Source of the DNA: RDXT01 sp033765305
Lineage (GTDB): Bacteria > Bacteroidota > Bacteroidia > J057
Direction: 5' to 3'
Length of the DNA: 64,000 nt
Assembly: GCA_033765305.1 (NCBI GenBank)
Contig: JANRID010000002.1
Span: 97,512-161,511 of the forward strand
Position 1 is the stretch's first letter, and each line of letters begins with the position of its first letter. The position numbers were made by a program, and so were the translations under genes. The notes beneath the pieces were generated by a model that ran no database searches, was not told the origin of the DNA, and saw only the letters and a list, made by a program, of their open reading frames with translations. Positions 17,778 to 27,300 of the stretch are shown one piece after another.

Positions 17778-19039
17778 TGCGCCGGCGGGACTGGCTCGGC
17801 CTGAGCCTCGGCGCGCTGAGCCTGCCGGCCTGGCGCAGCGCGCCGCCGGAGCTGCCGCCCCTGCCCGGCATCGGTCCGGAGGAGCTGGCCCGCGACGAAG
17901 CTTTCTGGCGCCGCATCCGGCGCCTTTTCCGCCTGTCGGCCAGCATCGTCAACCTCAACAGCGGCAACTGCAGCAGCCATCCGGAAGCCGTCGCCGGGGC
18001 GCTGGAGGCCCGTACCCGCGAGGCCAACGAAATCCCCGGCCTGGTGCTCTGGCGGCGCCAGTACCCGGAGCGCGAAGCCCTGCGCGAGCGCCTGGCCCGG
18101 CTGGCAGGCTGCGCGCCGGCTGCCATCGCCCTCCAGCGCAACGGCACCGAGGCGCTCAATGCAGTCATCCAGGGGATGCGCTTCCAGCCTGGCGATGAGA
18201 TCCTTGCATCCGACCAGGAATACCCGGCGGTGCGCCACGCCCTCCGCCAGACGGCGCAGCGCATGCAGCTTCGCCTCACGGAGGTCGCCCTGCCGGTGCC
18301 GGCGCCGGACGCCGAATCGCTCATCCGCCCCTTTGCCGAGGCCATCGGGCCGCGGACCCGGCTGCTCGTATGCTCCCACATCGTATTTCTGACCGGCCAG
18401 ATCCTGCCGGTGCGCGGGCTGGCACGCCTCGCGCACGCGCACGGGGCGCAGATCCTCGTGGACGGCGCCCACAGCTTCGCGCAGCTCGGCTTCCGGATTC
18501 CGGAACTCGAATGCGACTACTTCGCTGCCAGCCTGCATAAATGGCTCTGCGGGCCGCCGGGCACCGGGCTGCTGTATGTCCGCGAGGACCGGATTCCGGA
18601 GCTCTGGCCGCTCTTTCCGGCGCCGGACGGCGAGGAGGCGCTGATCCGGAAGTTCGAGCACCTGGGCACCCGCTCCATCGCTGCGGAGCTGGCGCTGCAC
18701 CAGGCGCTGGATCTGCACGAGCACCTGGGGGCCGAGGTGAAAATGGCGCGGCTGCGCTATCTGCGCCAGCTTGGGATGGGGCCGCTGTCAGCAGTGCCGG
18801 GCATTTCGCTGCTGACCGGGCAGGACAATGCGCATGCCTGCGCCATGTCGGCGCTGCGGATAGCGGGGATGCCGGCGGGCACCCTGAGCAGCAGGCTGCT
18901 GCAGGAGCACCGGATGCTGGTGATGCAGGCCGGGCATCCGCAGGCGGACGGCATCCGCATTTCGCCGCAGATCTATACCCGCGCCGAAGACATGAGCCGC
19001 TTCGCCGGGGCAGTGCGCAGGATTGCGGCGGGGCAATAA
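17777..19039 (+). CDS. Class V PLP-dependent aminotransferase-like protein with twin-arginine N-terminus
   Basis: A 420-residue protein of the NifS/isopenicillin-N-epimerase type. The PLP lysine is in ASLHKWLCGPPGTG; ILVDGAHSF carries the Asp and His that contact the cofactor; NSGNCSSHPEAV and LQRNGTEALN are the usual N-terminal substrate and phosphate loops. The start MRRRDWLGLSLGALSLPAW resembles a Tat signal (RRxxW then hydrophobic stretch), so it may be exported with PLP already bound. The substrate is not known; the closest recalled group is exported isopenicillin-N-epimerase-like enzymes. Translationally coupled to the TPR gene. Confidence 0.85.
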   Translation: MRRRDWLGLSLGALSLPAWRSAPPELPPLPGIGPEELARDEAFWRRIRRLFRLSASIVNLNSGNCSSHPEAVAGALEARTREANEIPGLVLWRRQYPEREALRERLARLAGCAPAAIALQRNGTEALNAVIQGMRFQPGDEILASDQEYPAVRHALRQTAQRMQLRLTEVALPVPAPDAESLIRPFAEAIGPRTRLLVCSHIVFLTGQILPVRGLARLAHAHGAQILVDGAHSFAQLGFRIPELECDYFAASLHKWLCGPPGTGLLYVREDRIPELWPLFPAPDGEEALIRKFEHLGTRSIAAELALHQALDLHEHLGAEVKMARLRYLRQLGMGPLSAVPGISLLTGQDNAHACAMSALRIAGMPAGTLSSRLLQEHRMLVMQAGHPQADGIRISPQIYTRAEDMSRFAGAVRRIAAGQ

Positions 19040-19063
19040 AAAAGGCGGAGCTTGCGCTCCGCC
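19037..19063 (-). terminator. Terminator between convergent genes
   Basis: A perfect 8-bp stem GGCGGAGC/GCTCCGCC with loop TTGC occupies 19044-19063. Preceding A-run bases become a T-run on the minus strand, so it best ends the small minus-strand gene at 19101-19418; the stem may also serve the plus-strand aminotransferase gene. Confidence 0.75.
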
Positions 19064-19100
19064 GTATAAGGTAAGGCTGGCTGGACCCGTGGGGAAGGGA

Positions 19101-19418
19101 TCAGGCCGCATGAACTGCATAATCACGCCGTTTGACGGGATTGTCGGACCAGATCTGCTGGCCGACATCACAGATACGGCTTACCGCTTCCTGCAATTCC
19201 TGTTCAAGGGGCTGCACAGTGTGCTGGCCCTGTGTTTGCTGCTGCATCGCCTCCAGGGTCTCGCATTTGAGGGCGAGGGATACGATAAAGTTCGCGTTGA
19301 TGCCGTTTTGGGTAAATTCGGCCAAATCGCGCGCTGCGCAAACCAGCTTTTCGTTGCAGAGACGCACCAGCTCACGCCCCGAAAGGCGGGCAACCGGAAA
19401 TCTCACAGGAGAAGTCAT
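19101..19418 (-). CDS. Small protein of unknown function
   Basis: A 105-residue soluble protein with no signal peptide or membrane segment. It begins MTSPVRFPVARLSGRELV and is mostly helical, Gln/Glu-rich in the middle (AMQQQTQGQHTVQPLEQELQ). I do not recognise a family. It is supported as a gene by its own intergenic regions on both sides, the terminator just downstream and codon use like its neighbours. An in-frame ATG at 19460 would add 14 residues in AT-rich DNA that looks noncoding. Confidence 0.6.
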   Translation of the reverse strand: MTSPVRFPVARLSGRELVRLCNEKLVCAARDLAEFTQNGINANFIVSLALKCETLEAMQQQTQGQHTVQPLEQELQEAVSRICDVGQQIWSDNPVKRRDYAVHAA

Positions 19419-19670
19419 AAGCGTACAGTATTTGGGTGAATATTGGAAAAGAACATACAAGTAGAGGCAAGGCCAAATACTTATGATCTTCCAGACCGGT
19501 TTTTAACGGCCTGAAACCCGGATAAAGGGATACGCATTCCAATTCTGCTTCATACAATGTTAAGTATTTTTAAGGTAAATCCCAAAACATTCTGCAAGAA
19601 ATCCTATAATTACACGTTCTCTGCTGTGGAAAGTTGCTGCTTTTCATCCCAGTGCAGGAATTTTTACCCT

Positions 19671-20783
19671 ATGAAGTCTTTGAAGTCCGCTCTTCTCCTT
19701 GCCTGCTGTATGCTGGCGGCCCTGCCTGCACTTGTGGCGCAGGCGTCCGCAGATCCCGCGCTGTACACCTGTGTCTGGAACAATGTGCCGGTCAAAGATG
19801 CGCCCGGCAAAACGGGGGCCAATACCTCTGTGATCCAGTTCGGCGAAGCAGTCGAATTCATGGGTGACAAGGCCTATCTGCCCGAGGAAAAACGCACCTA
19901 CATCCGCATCCGGACTGCCGACGGCAAAACCGGGTGGGTGCACGAGTATCTGACCATCCCCGGCGGGAGCCCGGCAGTGGTGCTGGGCGAAGGGGTGATC
20001 TACAAGCGGCCTGCAACGCCTTCTACGATCACCGCTACCCGCTTCGAGGCGGGCGAGCTGGTCGTGCTGGAAGCGACTGCGGGCGAGTGGATCAGCCTGA
20101 TCGGGCTGGAGCGCAAAAAATCCGGCTGGATTCAGGGCCTGGATCTCATCAGCACCGATGTCCGGGACATCGAGCTGTGCGCCCTGATGAACCAGGCGCG
20201 CAGCGAGAAAGATCCGCTGCGCCGGACCGAACGGATGCAGGCCATTGCCGGCCTGGCCCAGGACGCCCGCTCGCCGCTGGCCGCATCCTTTGCTGCCCAG
20301 GCCGATGAGGCACGCCGCCTGCCGCCTGCGCCTGTGTATGCCGATGCGCCTGCCCGGCCGGCACCTGCCCAGCTGGCACCCGTCCAGCAGGAGCCGGCTG
20401 CCCGTTCGGTATCGCGCTCGGCGGTGCTGCCTGCGGTGGCTCCGCCCACTCAGCCGGCCCTGCGTACCCAGCGCATGATCGATGAAAGCACCGGCGCCGA
20501 GATCGCATACATCTTCGAAACCGGGGGCGCCTACGAGGTCAAAGGGCCCGATCAGCCCCGGTCGGTATACTATGCCTACCACAAATCCCTGCCCATCGGC
20601 TCCACCGTCCGCATTCAGGTGCCCGGCAACAGCGGATTCGTAGATCTGCAGGTCGTCAACCGCCTCCGGTCCGACAATCCGAATGTCGTGGGCCTCTCGC
20701 GCGAGTGCATGGAGGCCCTGTTTGGCTCCCGCAGCCCGGGACAGGTGACGATTTTTTATCCTGCCGAACTGATCCAGCCCTGA
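19671..20783 (+). CDS. Secreted SH3b/RlpA-like DPBB protein (paralog A)
   Basis: A 370-residue protein: signal peptide ending ALPALVAQ; two bacterial SH3-like segments (about 28-105 with YIRIRTADGKTGWVHEYL, and 108-160 with EWISLIGLERKKSGWIQG); a helical and Pro/Ala-rich linker (about 165-265); and a C-terminal double-psi beta-barrel (about 280-370) with YAYHKSLPIGSTVRIQ, DLQVVNRL and VGLSRECMEALFG. That order matches RlpA (AHRTLPFGTRVRV, VVVRVNDRGP, IDLSRAAAE), but the DRGP loop is replaced by LRSDNP. Likely periplasmic or outer-membrane, cell-wall related. Start at 19671 is set by the signal peptide. Paralog of the next gene. Confidence 0.7.
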   Translation: MKSLKSALLLACCMLAALPALVAQASADPALYTCVWNNVPVKDAPGKTGANTSVIQFGEAVEFMGDKAYLPEEKRTYIRIRTADGKTGWVHEYLTIPGGSPAVVLGEGVIYKRPATPSTITATRFEAGELVVLEATAGEWISLIGLERKKSGWIQGLDLISTDVRDIELCALMNQARSEKDPLRRTERMQAIAGLAQDARSPLAASFAAQADEARRLPPAPVYADAPARPAPAQLAPVQQEPAARSVSRSAVLPAVAPPTQPALRTQRMIDESTGAEIAYIFETGGAYEVKGPDQPRSVYYAYHKSLPIGSTVRIQVPGNSGFVDLQVVNRLRSDNPNVVGLSRECMEALFGSRSPGQVTIFYPAELIQP

Positions 20784-20835
20784 CCCTGCTTGCAGGGTTA
20801 CTCGAAGTACAGGCAGGTAAACAAATCAAAATCAA

Positions 20836-20868
20836 CTTGATATTCTCCAGGATTTGTTCGTATTATTG
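20836..20868 (+). promoter_or_regulatory. Possible Bacteroidota promoter for paralog B
   Basis: CTTG at 20836-20839 and TATTATTG at 20861-20868 resemble the -33 TTTG and -7 TAnnTTTG elements with a 21-base spacer, inside the only AT-rich stretch before the ATG at 20914. Each box has one mismatch, so this is tentative. Confidence 0.35.
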
Positions 20869-20913
20869 CATGAATCTTTTATTTTATGCACAAAATAATC
20901 TAATCAGGCCCGC

Positions 20914-22107
20914 ATGATCCGCACCTGCCTCCTGAAGACCCGAACCGCGCTGCTCGCCGCCGGCCTGGCTGCGGCGCCCCTTGCTGTGCATGCGCAAGAA
21001 TTTGCCAGTGTTTCCACCCCCGGCGAATCCTATGTCTGCGCCTGGAGTTCCATCTCGCTGCTCGAAAATCCGGGCCGCTACAACCGCAGCGTGGGTACGG
21101 TCGTGTTTACCGAAGAAGTGAAGTCCCTCGGCGAAAAGCGTTTCGTCCAGGAGGAGAATACGGTGTTCGTCCGCGTCGAGACGCGCGACGGAAAAACCGG
21201 CTGGGTCAACGAGCAGCTGCTCGTCAAGCACGGCGGCCCCGTTGTAGTGCTCAATCCTGTCCAGGTCTATGCCAAGCCGCAGGTCAATGCTGCCGCCACC
21301 GGCCAGCAGTTCGCCGCCGGCGAAATCGCCATTCTCACCGATTTCCGCGAAGACTGGGTATATCTCGTCGGAAAAAAGAAGGAGAAATCAGGCTGGGTTC
21401 AGGGCTACGACAACCTCAGCGTCGAGCAGGGCGACCTGGAAATCGCTGCCATGATGGCCAAGGCCATGGAAACCCAGGATCCGGCTGCACGCCGTACCGC
21501 GCTCGAACGCATCGGTTCGATGCGCGGCTTCCTCAACTCTTCCATGGCTCAGGTCGTGAAGGATGCCATCGAGGAAACCTATGCCTATGCACCCCAGCTG
21601 TCGCCGGGCGAAGAATACCTCCGCTATCCCAGTACCCCGGCCGCTCCCCAGCAGCCCGCCGGCAACCTCAGCGATCTGCAAACCCCAGCCAGCCAGCCAG
21701 CCCGTCCGCAGCCAGCCCGTCCGCAGCCTGCGGCACCCGCAGCGCCTGCCGCAGCGGCCCGGGTTACGCAGCCTGCGCCGTATTACCGGGTATCCGAACA
21801 GGAAGTGGTCGACATGGCTACCGGAAAGTCCTTTATCCGCATCACGGAAACCGGCACCATTCAGCCAGTGAAGGCTAAAGGTGCGAAGAATATCTACTAT
21901 GCCTACCATAAGTCCTTGCCCATCGGCAGCAAGGTGCTGCTGGAGACGCCAGGCAAACAGGGCTATATTCAGCTGGAAGTAATTGCCCGGCTCCGCCCGG
22001 ACAACCCCGCCATGATCGGCCTGGGGCCGGAGGTGATCCAGAAGGTATTCGGCGAGGTGTCGGCCAAGGCCGTGCCCAGTGCGACGATTCTGTATCCCAA
22101 GCCCTGA
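20914..22107 (+). CDS. Secreted SH3b/RlpA-like DPBB protein (paralog B)
   Basis: A 397-residue paralog of the gene at 19671 with the same layout: signal peptide ending APLAVHAQ; SH3-like segments (FVRVETRDGKTGWVNEQL; WVYLVGKKKEKSGWVQGYD); a short helical part; a low-complexity linker rich in Pro, Ala, Arg and Gln (about 245-285); and the C-terminal DPBB-like domain (YYAYHKSLPIGSKVLLET, LEVIARLRPDNP, MIGLGPEVIQKVFG). The catalytic-type DRG of RlpA is absent here too. It ends 37 bases before a strong hairpin. The pair likely arose by tandem duplication. Confidence 0.7.
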   Translation: MIRTCLLKTRTALLAAGLAAAPLAVHAQEFASVSTPGESYVCAWSSISLLENPGRYNRSVGTVVFTEEVKSLGEKRFVQEENTVFVRVETRDGKTGWVNEQLLVKHGGPVVVLNPVQVYAKPQVNAAATGQQFAAGEIAILTDFREDWVYLVGKKKEKSGWVQGYDNLSVEQGDLEIAAMMAKAMETQDPAARRTALERIGSMRGFLNSSMAQVVKDAIEETYAYAPQLSPGEEYLRYPSTPAAPQQPAGNLSDLQTPASQPARPQPARPQPAAPAAPAAAARVTQPAPYYRVSEQEVVDMATGKSFIRITETGTIQPVKAKGAKNIYYAYHKSLPIGSKVLLETPGKQGYIQLEVIARLRPDNPAMIGLGPEVIQKVFGEVSAKAVPSATILYPKP

Positions 22108-22143
22108 GCAGGCAACAGACTGATTGTACAACAACGCATCTGC

Positions 22144-22166
22144 CAGCCGGCCCGCAAGGCCGGCTG
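22144..22166. terminator. Bidirectional hairpin between convergent genes
   Basis: A perfect 9-bp stem CAGCCGGCC/GGCCGGCTG with a 5-base loop lies between the stops of paralog B (plus) and the barrel gene (minus). There is no T-run on either side, so it may act as a strong pause or Rho-assisted site. Confidence 0.6.
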
Positions 22167-22173
22167 ATGCATG

Positions 22174-23034
22174 TCAGAGCCTGCGGCCCAGCGTCAGCCC
22201 GGCCTGTATCAGCCGGTCCTTGCTGGTGCTGGGCTGATTGCCGTCTGTCCACTGCTGGCCATCCAGCAGATCGTCGCCCGGCATCCAGTAGCGCAGCTCG
22301 GCTCCGATCAGCCAGTCCTGCCCAAGGGCCAGGCGCAGGCCGGCGCCCAGCTGGGCAGCAGAATGCACGGCATAGCCGCCCACAAACGTATCGGAGATGC
22401 GGTCGCGCTGGCCGGGCGTTTCATACTGCCCGTCGAGCAGGCTGCGCAGCGCCGTGCGTGCCTCCGGGCCAGCATCCGCAGGCACGCCGGAAAAGTCGTA
22501 GCGCGCATAGGGCTGGGCATCGCCCTGCATGGCGTCCATCGCTGTACGGCTGAAAAGCGCACCCAGTCCGCCCAGCACGTAGAGGTCCCAGCTGCCGGCG
22601 CCGCGCCGGTCGATCAGCCGGTTGAGGTTCACGGCCATGCCGGCGCCCAGCACCCCGTAGCGGCAGCGGTAGCTGAGGTGTACGGCAGCCGTGCTGTCGT
22701 AGCCCAGGCCGGGGTGCGCCTCGCCGTTGTAGGCAGAATTGAAGCGGAACCCGGTGCTGGGGCCGAGACCCAGGCCAAAGGCCTGCCCGGCCTGGATGGA
22801 TACCGAAAGGTCCAGGATGCGGTTATAGGGCCGCACCCATGCCAGGCCGCCCTGGGCCGAGCGGGGATCGGCCTGCACATCGCCCCGGATCCAGGCAGCG
22901 CCGCCGGTCAGATGCAGCGCCGAACGTTCAGACACTGGCGGCGCGGCTCCGTAGTACTGCGCCAGCGCAGGCACGTGCATCCAGGCAAGCAGCAGCGCAC
23001 CTCCGTGCGCCAGCAAGCGAAACAGAAGGTTCAT
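22174..23034 (-). CDS. Outer-membrane beta-barrel protein
   Basis: A 286-residue protein with signal peptide ending VPALAQ and a mature part made of alternating strands and tight turns (LHLTGGAAWIRGDV, YNRILDLSVSIQAG, LGPSTGFRFNSAY, TAAVHLSYRCRYGVLGAGM, LYVLGGLGALFSR, LGAGLRLALGQDWLIGAEL), ending in a Leu-rich strand LIQAGLTLGRRL. It resembles the barrel half of OmpA-type proteins in Bacteroidota, but has no C-terminal OmpA domain. Function unknown. Confidence 0.7.
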   Translation of the reverse strand: MNLLFRLLAHGGALLLAWMHVPALAQYYGAAPPVSERSALHLTGGAAWIRGDVQADPRSAQGGLAWVRPYNRILDLSVSIQAGQAFGLGLGPSTGFRFNSAYNGEAHPGLGYDSTAAVHLSYRCRYGVLGAGMAVNLNRLIDRRGAGSWDLYVLGGLGALFSRTAMDAMQGDAQPYARYDFSGVPADAGPEARTALRSLLDGQYETPGQRDRISDTFVGGYAVHSAAQLGAGLRLALGQDWLIGAELRYWMPGDDLLDGQQWTDGNQPSTSKDRLIQAGLTLGRRL

Positions 23035-23069
23035 GGCTCAACTCATGCGCCGCCGGCCGGGCGGCTGTA

Positions 23070-23561
23070 TTACAAGCGCTCCAGATCAATCATTTCAAGC
23101 AGCGCCACCGCTGCCTCCGCTCCCTTGTTGCCGAGCGCCCCGCCTGCGCGGGCCTCCGCCTGCGCCTGGGTGTCCGTGGTCAGCACGCCGAACACGACAG
23201 GCCGCTTGTAATCCAGCGAAACGCGCATCAGCCCCTGGGCTACCGCCTGGGAAATGAACTCGAAATGCCGGGTTTCGCCCTGGATGACACAGCCCAGACA
23301 GATGACTCCGTCCAGGTTGAAGTATTTGTTGAGAGCCAGCACGGCCCCCAGCGGCAGCTCGAAGGAGCCGGGCACGTCGTACCGGAGGATATTCTCCTGC
23401 CGCACCCCGACCTCGCGCAGCACGGACAAGGCGCCCTGATAGAGCGCCTCGGTCACGGACGTATTCCATTTGCTGACCACAATCACGATCCGGTCGGCAC
23501 CGTGGGATTTGCCGGCCTGATAGCGGATCGCGGAGAGATCGTGTGCTGCGTCAGGGCTCAT
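23070..23561 (-). CDS. ribH: 6,7-dimethyl-8-ribityllumazine synthase
   Basis: Second-last step of riboflavin synthesis, forming lumazine from the pyrimidinedione and dihydroxybutanone phosphate. Motifs in order: VVSKWNTSVTEAL (substrate site), YDVPGSFELPL, CLGCVIQGETRHFEFI, VVFGVLTTDTQAQAEARAG with the catalytic region, and NKGAEAA. About 163 residues; the protein forms icosahedral or pentameric shells. I chose the ATG at 23561, overlapping the upstream TPR gene by 11 bases; an ATG at 23603 would overlap by 53 and add a non-family extension. Confidence 0.95.
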   Translation of the reverse strand: MSPDAAHDLSAIRYQAGKSHGADRIVIVVSKWNTSVTEALYQGALSVLREVGVRQENILRYDVPGSFELPLGAVLALNKYFNLDGVICLGCVIQGETRHFEFISQAVAQGLMRVSLDYKRPVVFGVLTTDTQAQAEARAGGALGNKGAEAAVALLEMIDLERL

Positions 23562-24255
23562 CGCTGAGGCGGCCGATATATTTTTCAACCTCATTTGCCT
23601 CATCGCTCAGCGGGAAGCTCTTCCGGATCTCGCGGTACAGGCTCAGCGCACGGCTGGTGTTGCCTGCCGCCTCGTAGGCATTGGCAGCCTGCATAAGCAG
23701 ATAGGGCGTCAGGGCCTCCGTCTCGGCCGGCGTGCGGGCAGCACGTTCGTACAGGCTGGCGGCCTTTTCGAGTTCGCCCTGGCCTTCATAGGCAGCTCCC
23801 AGGGCCCGGTGCGCCGCCATCGAAAGAAGGTGGTCGCCGTGGGAGAATTTTTCGAGGTATTCGGCTGCCTCCTGGTATTTCTCCTGCTTGAGGTAGATGA
23901 CGCCGATATAGTAGTTGGCCAGATTGGCTGCGTCCGTGCCGCCATAGGATTCGGAAACTTCGAGGAACCCCGGATACTGGCCGTCGCCGTCGAGGGCCTT
24001 CTGCATGGAATCGGCCTCGAAGTAATACACGGCCTGATACATTTCCGCCTGGGCCTGCGTATTCTGAGAGCCTTTCCAGAGGCGGTACCCGATCAATCCC
24101 AGCACCAAGGCTGCCAGCACCCCGCCGCCGATGAGCAGCGGCTGCCGGTACTTCTGGACAAACTGTTCCACCGAGACCCGTGCGGTTGGTTCTTCCTGCT
24201 GCGCAGCTTTTTTCGGCTCTTCCTGGATCTCGTTCGCTTTGGTCTTGTCTGCCAT
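23551..24255 (-). CDS. Membrane-anchored TPR protein (YfgM-like)
   Basis: About 234 residues: charged cytoplasmic N-terminus (about 1-45), one transmembrane helix (about 46-66, LLIGGGVLAALVLGLIGYRLW) and TPR-like helices (NLANYYIGVIYLKQEKYQEA, MAAHRALGAAYEGQGELEKA, YLLMQAANAYEAAGNTSRA). The layout resembles YfgM, an inner-membrane TPR protein that contacts the Sec machinery and periplasmic chaperones. The family link is an inference from layout. The start at 24255 gives MADKTKANE; an ATG six codons earlier is possible. It is just upstream of ribH, overlapping it. Confidence 0.8.
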   Translation of the reverse strand: MADKTKANEIQEEPKKAAQQEEPTARVSVEQFVQKYRQPLLIGGGVLAALVLGLIGYRLWKGSQNTQAQAEMYQAVYYFEADSMQKALDGDGQYPGFLEVSESYGGTDAANLANYYIGVIYLKQEKYQEAAEYLEKFSHGDHLLSMAAHRALGAAYEGQGELEKAASLYERAARTPAETEALTPYLLMQAANAYEAAGNTSRALSLYREIRKSFPLSDEANEVEKYIGRLSDEP

Positions 24256-24343
24256 AGATGACGGGTTAAACAAATGGTCCGCAAAAAAAACAAATGCGCG
24301 CGTAATCTACAAGCCTGCATTTCAGCCGGGTGCAGCACGGGGA

Positions 24344-24375
24344 TAAAAAAAGCCGCGCCCCGTCCGGGGCGCGGC
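24344..24375 (-). terminator. Rho-independent terminator of the giant T9SS gene
   Basis: A perfect 10-bp GC stem (GCCGCGCCCC/GGGGCGCGGC, 24352-24375) with loop GTCC is followed on the minus strand by a run of seven T. It is 22 bases after the stop of the 2471-residue gene. Confidence 0.9.
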
Positions 24376-24397
24376 ATCTAATCATCGGGTCTTCCGC

Positions 24398-27300
24398 TTA
24401 TTCGCGGACCACATGTTTGAAGACCGTCCGCAGCCCGTCGGAAATCCGCAGGGTATAGAGGCCTTCTGCATGGCGGGTCAGGTCGATCTTGTGACGGAGC
24501 TCGCCATTCAGATACGACTGCGTTTCAGACTGGATCACCCGGCCATGCGCGTCGATCACATCGATCACGAGGGATTCCGCCTTGATGTTTTCATTCATCA
24601 GGAAGAATACACCGGTGTTCGGGTTCGGAGACACGGTAAAGGCACGGGCGAAGGCATCTTCATCGATGTTCACACCGCCGACCACGAAGCTGACCGTATC
24701 CACGCCGCACTCATTGCGGACCGTCAGCGTCACCAGGAAGGACCCGGGGAACTGATAGGTGTGGACGGGGTTGGCTGCGGAGCTGCCCGCAGAGCCGTCG
24801 CCGAAGTCCCAGGAGTAGGTCGCGCCCGCAGCGGGGGTGGACTGGTTGACGAAGTTGATCGTGAAGTCGTAGTCGTTGTTTTCGAACGAAGCTGCGGCTT
24901 CAGGCGTTTCGCTGACCGTCACCACGATCTGGTCGGTTGCTTCGCAGCCCTGCGCGTCGGACACCGTCACCGAGTAGGTTCCGGATGCCGTAGCGAAGAT
25001 GGACTGGGTCGTAGCGCCCGTGGACCAGAGATAGTTCACGTTCAGCACATCGGCAGTCAGCTGCACAGAGTCGCAGCCGGCTGCATCGGGGCCCAGGTTC
25101 ACGACCGGCGGCACCCCGGCAAAGAGGGTGATCTGGTCGGTGGTCTCGCAGCCTTGCGGGCTGGTCACCGTCACGCTCACCACCTGAGAGCCCGCAGTGG
25201 GCGGCACGACCGAGATGGTCTGGGTCGTTTCCGTCGTGGACCAGAGGTAGGTGGAGCCAGGGTTGCCAGCGTCGAGGGTCAGCGGCAGACAGGTCGTCTG
25301 GTTCGGGCCCAGATCCACTTCCGGCAGCGCATTGATCGTCACCGTCACCGAGTCCGTCGCCGGGCAGCCCAGCGCCGTCACCGTCACGGCGTAGGTGCCG
25401 CTTTGGGTCACGTTGATCGTCTGGGTGTTGGCGTTGGTGGACCAGAGGTAGGTGGCGCCAGGGTTGCCAGCGCTCAGCACGAGCGAACCGCAATTGGTCG
25501 TATCCGGACCCAGATCCACGTCGGGGCTCGGGATCACGATCAGCACCACCGTGTCGGCACCCGTACAACCGAAGTTGTTGGTGACCTGTACGGTATAGAT
25601 GCCGGTTTGCGACACGGGCAGGGTCGGCGTGTTCAGGTTCGGGTCGTTGTTCCACTGGTAGCTGACCACCGTCGGCTCAAAGGCATCGAGTTCGAAGCCT
25701 TCGCACTGCGTACCATCCGGTCCGAGGTTCACCGCGACCGGCGGCAGGAAGGTCGCCGTCACCGGTACCAGCCCGCTCGGGCAGCCCAGCGCCGTGATGC
25801 TCCAGTCGTAGAAGAAGTAGTAGAATCCGCTCGGTCCGAGGCCGTTGATGGCGTCGGTGATGGAGACCACACCCGGCACGGTGTACGGATACACAGCACC
25901 GCTGGTGTTGCGGAATACGCCGCCGACGGCAAGCGTCGTACCAGCCAGGTTCATCTCGTAGTCGGTGCCCGGCAGGATTTCCCAGTTCAGGCTCAGCACG
26001 GTGTCGGGCACGGTGCCGCCGAAGGAGAAGGGAGAGCTGGTCACCAGGGCACCCGCGCTATTGAACAGGTTCACCACAATAGTGCCTGCGCTCTGCGGAT
26101 ACACCCGCACCGAGTTCAGCGTAAAGGCCTGTTCAGCCGTAAACACCAGACCGTCGCTGAAGAAGGTATAGAACCCGCCGCCGCCGATGGTGTTGCTTTC
26201 CGGCGTAAAGGACGAGTTGCTCACCAGGTTGGCGGCCTGCGCGTAGTACGTGGTGTTGGCTGTCAGGATCGGCGTCACGAAGGTATCGCCTTCGGCGATG
26301 ATGCTGCCGCCGGGCTGGTCATACCACACGATGCTCGTGCCGCCGGGGCCCATCGCCATCAGGGTGAAGGAAGCCGAATCGGTCGCGCAGATCGAGTCTG
26401 CAAAGACGATCGGTTCCGTAGCCGTCAGCGTGACCGTGACGTTGAACACCGTCGAGTCGTTGAAGCTGGTGGTGTCGCCGGGGAAGGCTGCGTAGGAAGA
26501 CAGCTCGAAGAGGCCGCCCTGCGATGCGTCGAAGGTGCCTACGACGAAGCTGGCCGTGTCGCCGGGGTTGACGGTGCCGGTGAAGACGCCGCTGATCGTA
26601 GCCGGCTGCGGACCGCTGACCTGCACCGTGACCGGGATGTTGGTCTGGGGCAGGAGGCCGTAGTTGACGATTTCCACTTCCACCGTTGCGGAGTCCGTGC
26701 TGCAGATTTCTGCGATCGGATCCACCACCGAGGCTACGCCGAGGTCTTCATTCTGCAGGTTGTAGATGAAGATCTTGTCGAAGGCGAAGCCGTCGCTCTG
26801 GGCGCCGGTATTGGCATCGAACAAGATGCGCACGCGCACGTTGGCCTGGTTGCCGGTACCGGTCAGCGGGCGGCGGGCCGTCACCCAGCCGTTGGAGCTT
26901 CCGCCCCAGCCGGCAGGCGATCCGCCCGGCAGGTTGCCGAAGAAGGTCGTGTTGTACCAGTTTACCTGATCGTTGAGGCCGCCGATGGTCACCCAGGTAG
27001 CGCCGCCGTTGATGGAGGCCTGGAGTACAGCGCCGTCGTCGAAGAAGGTCTGGCGCCAGATGCTCAGCTGGATCACCGGGTTGGCAATGCCGGTAAAGTT
27101 GAAGCAGGGGCTCACCACGAAGGATTCTTCGCCGGAGTTGTAGGTGCCGGTGCCCAGGCCGCCGGTGGTCCATGCGTTTACGCCGGAAGCAGCGCCCTGG
27201 ATGATCGCCTTCGCAGGCGTGCCCAGTGCCCAGGAGGAATTGGTGCCATCTGCCACCCATCCGCCGGTGCCCAGCTCGAAGCTCTCCTCATAGGGGAAGC

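Noticed and set aside
20783..20798. ACCCTGC/GCAGGGT inverted repeat after the first SH3/DPBB gene
   Set aside because: Loop of two bases and no T-run, so it is not a believable terminator.
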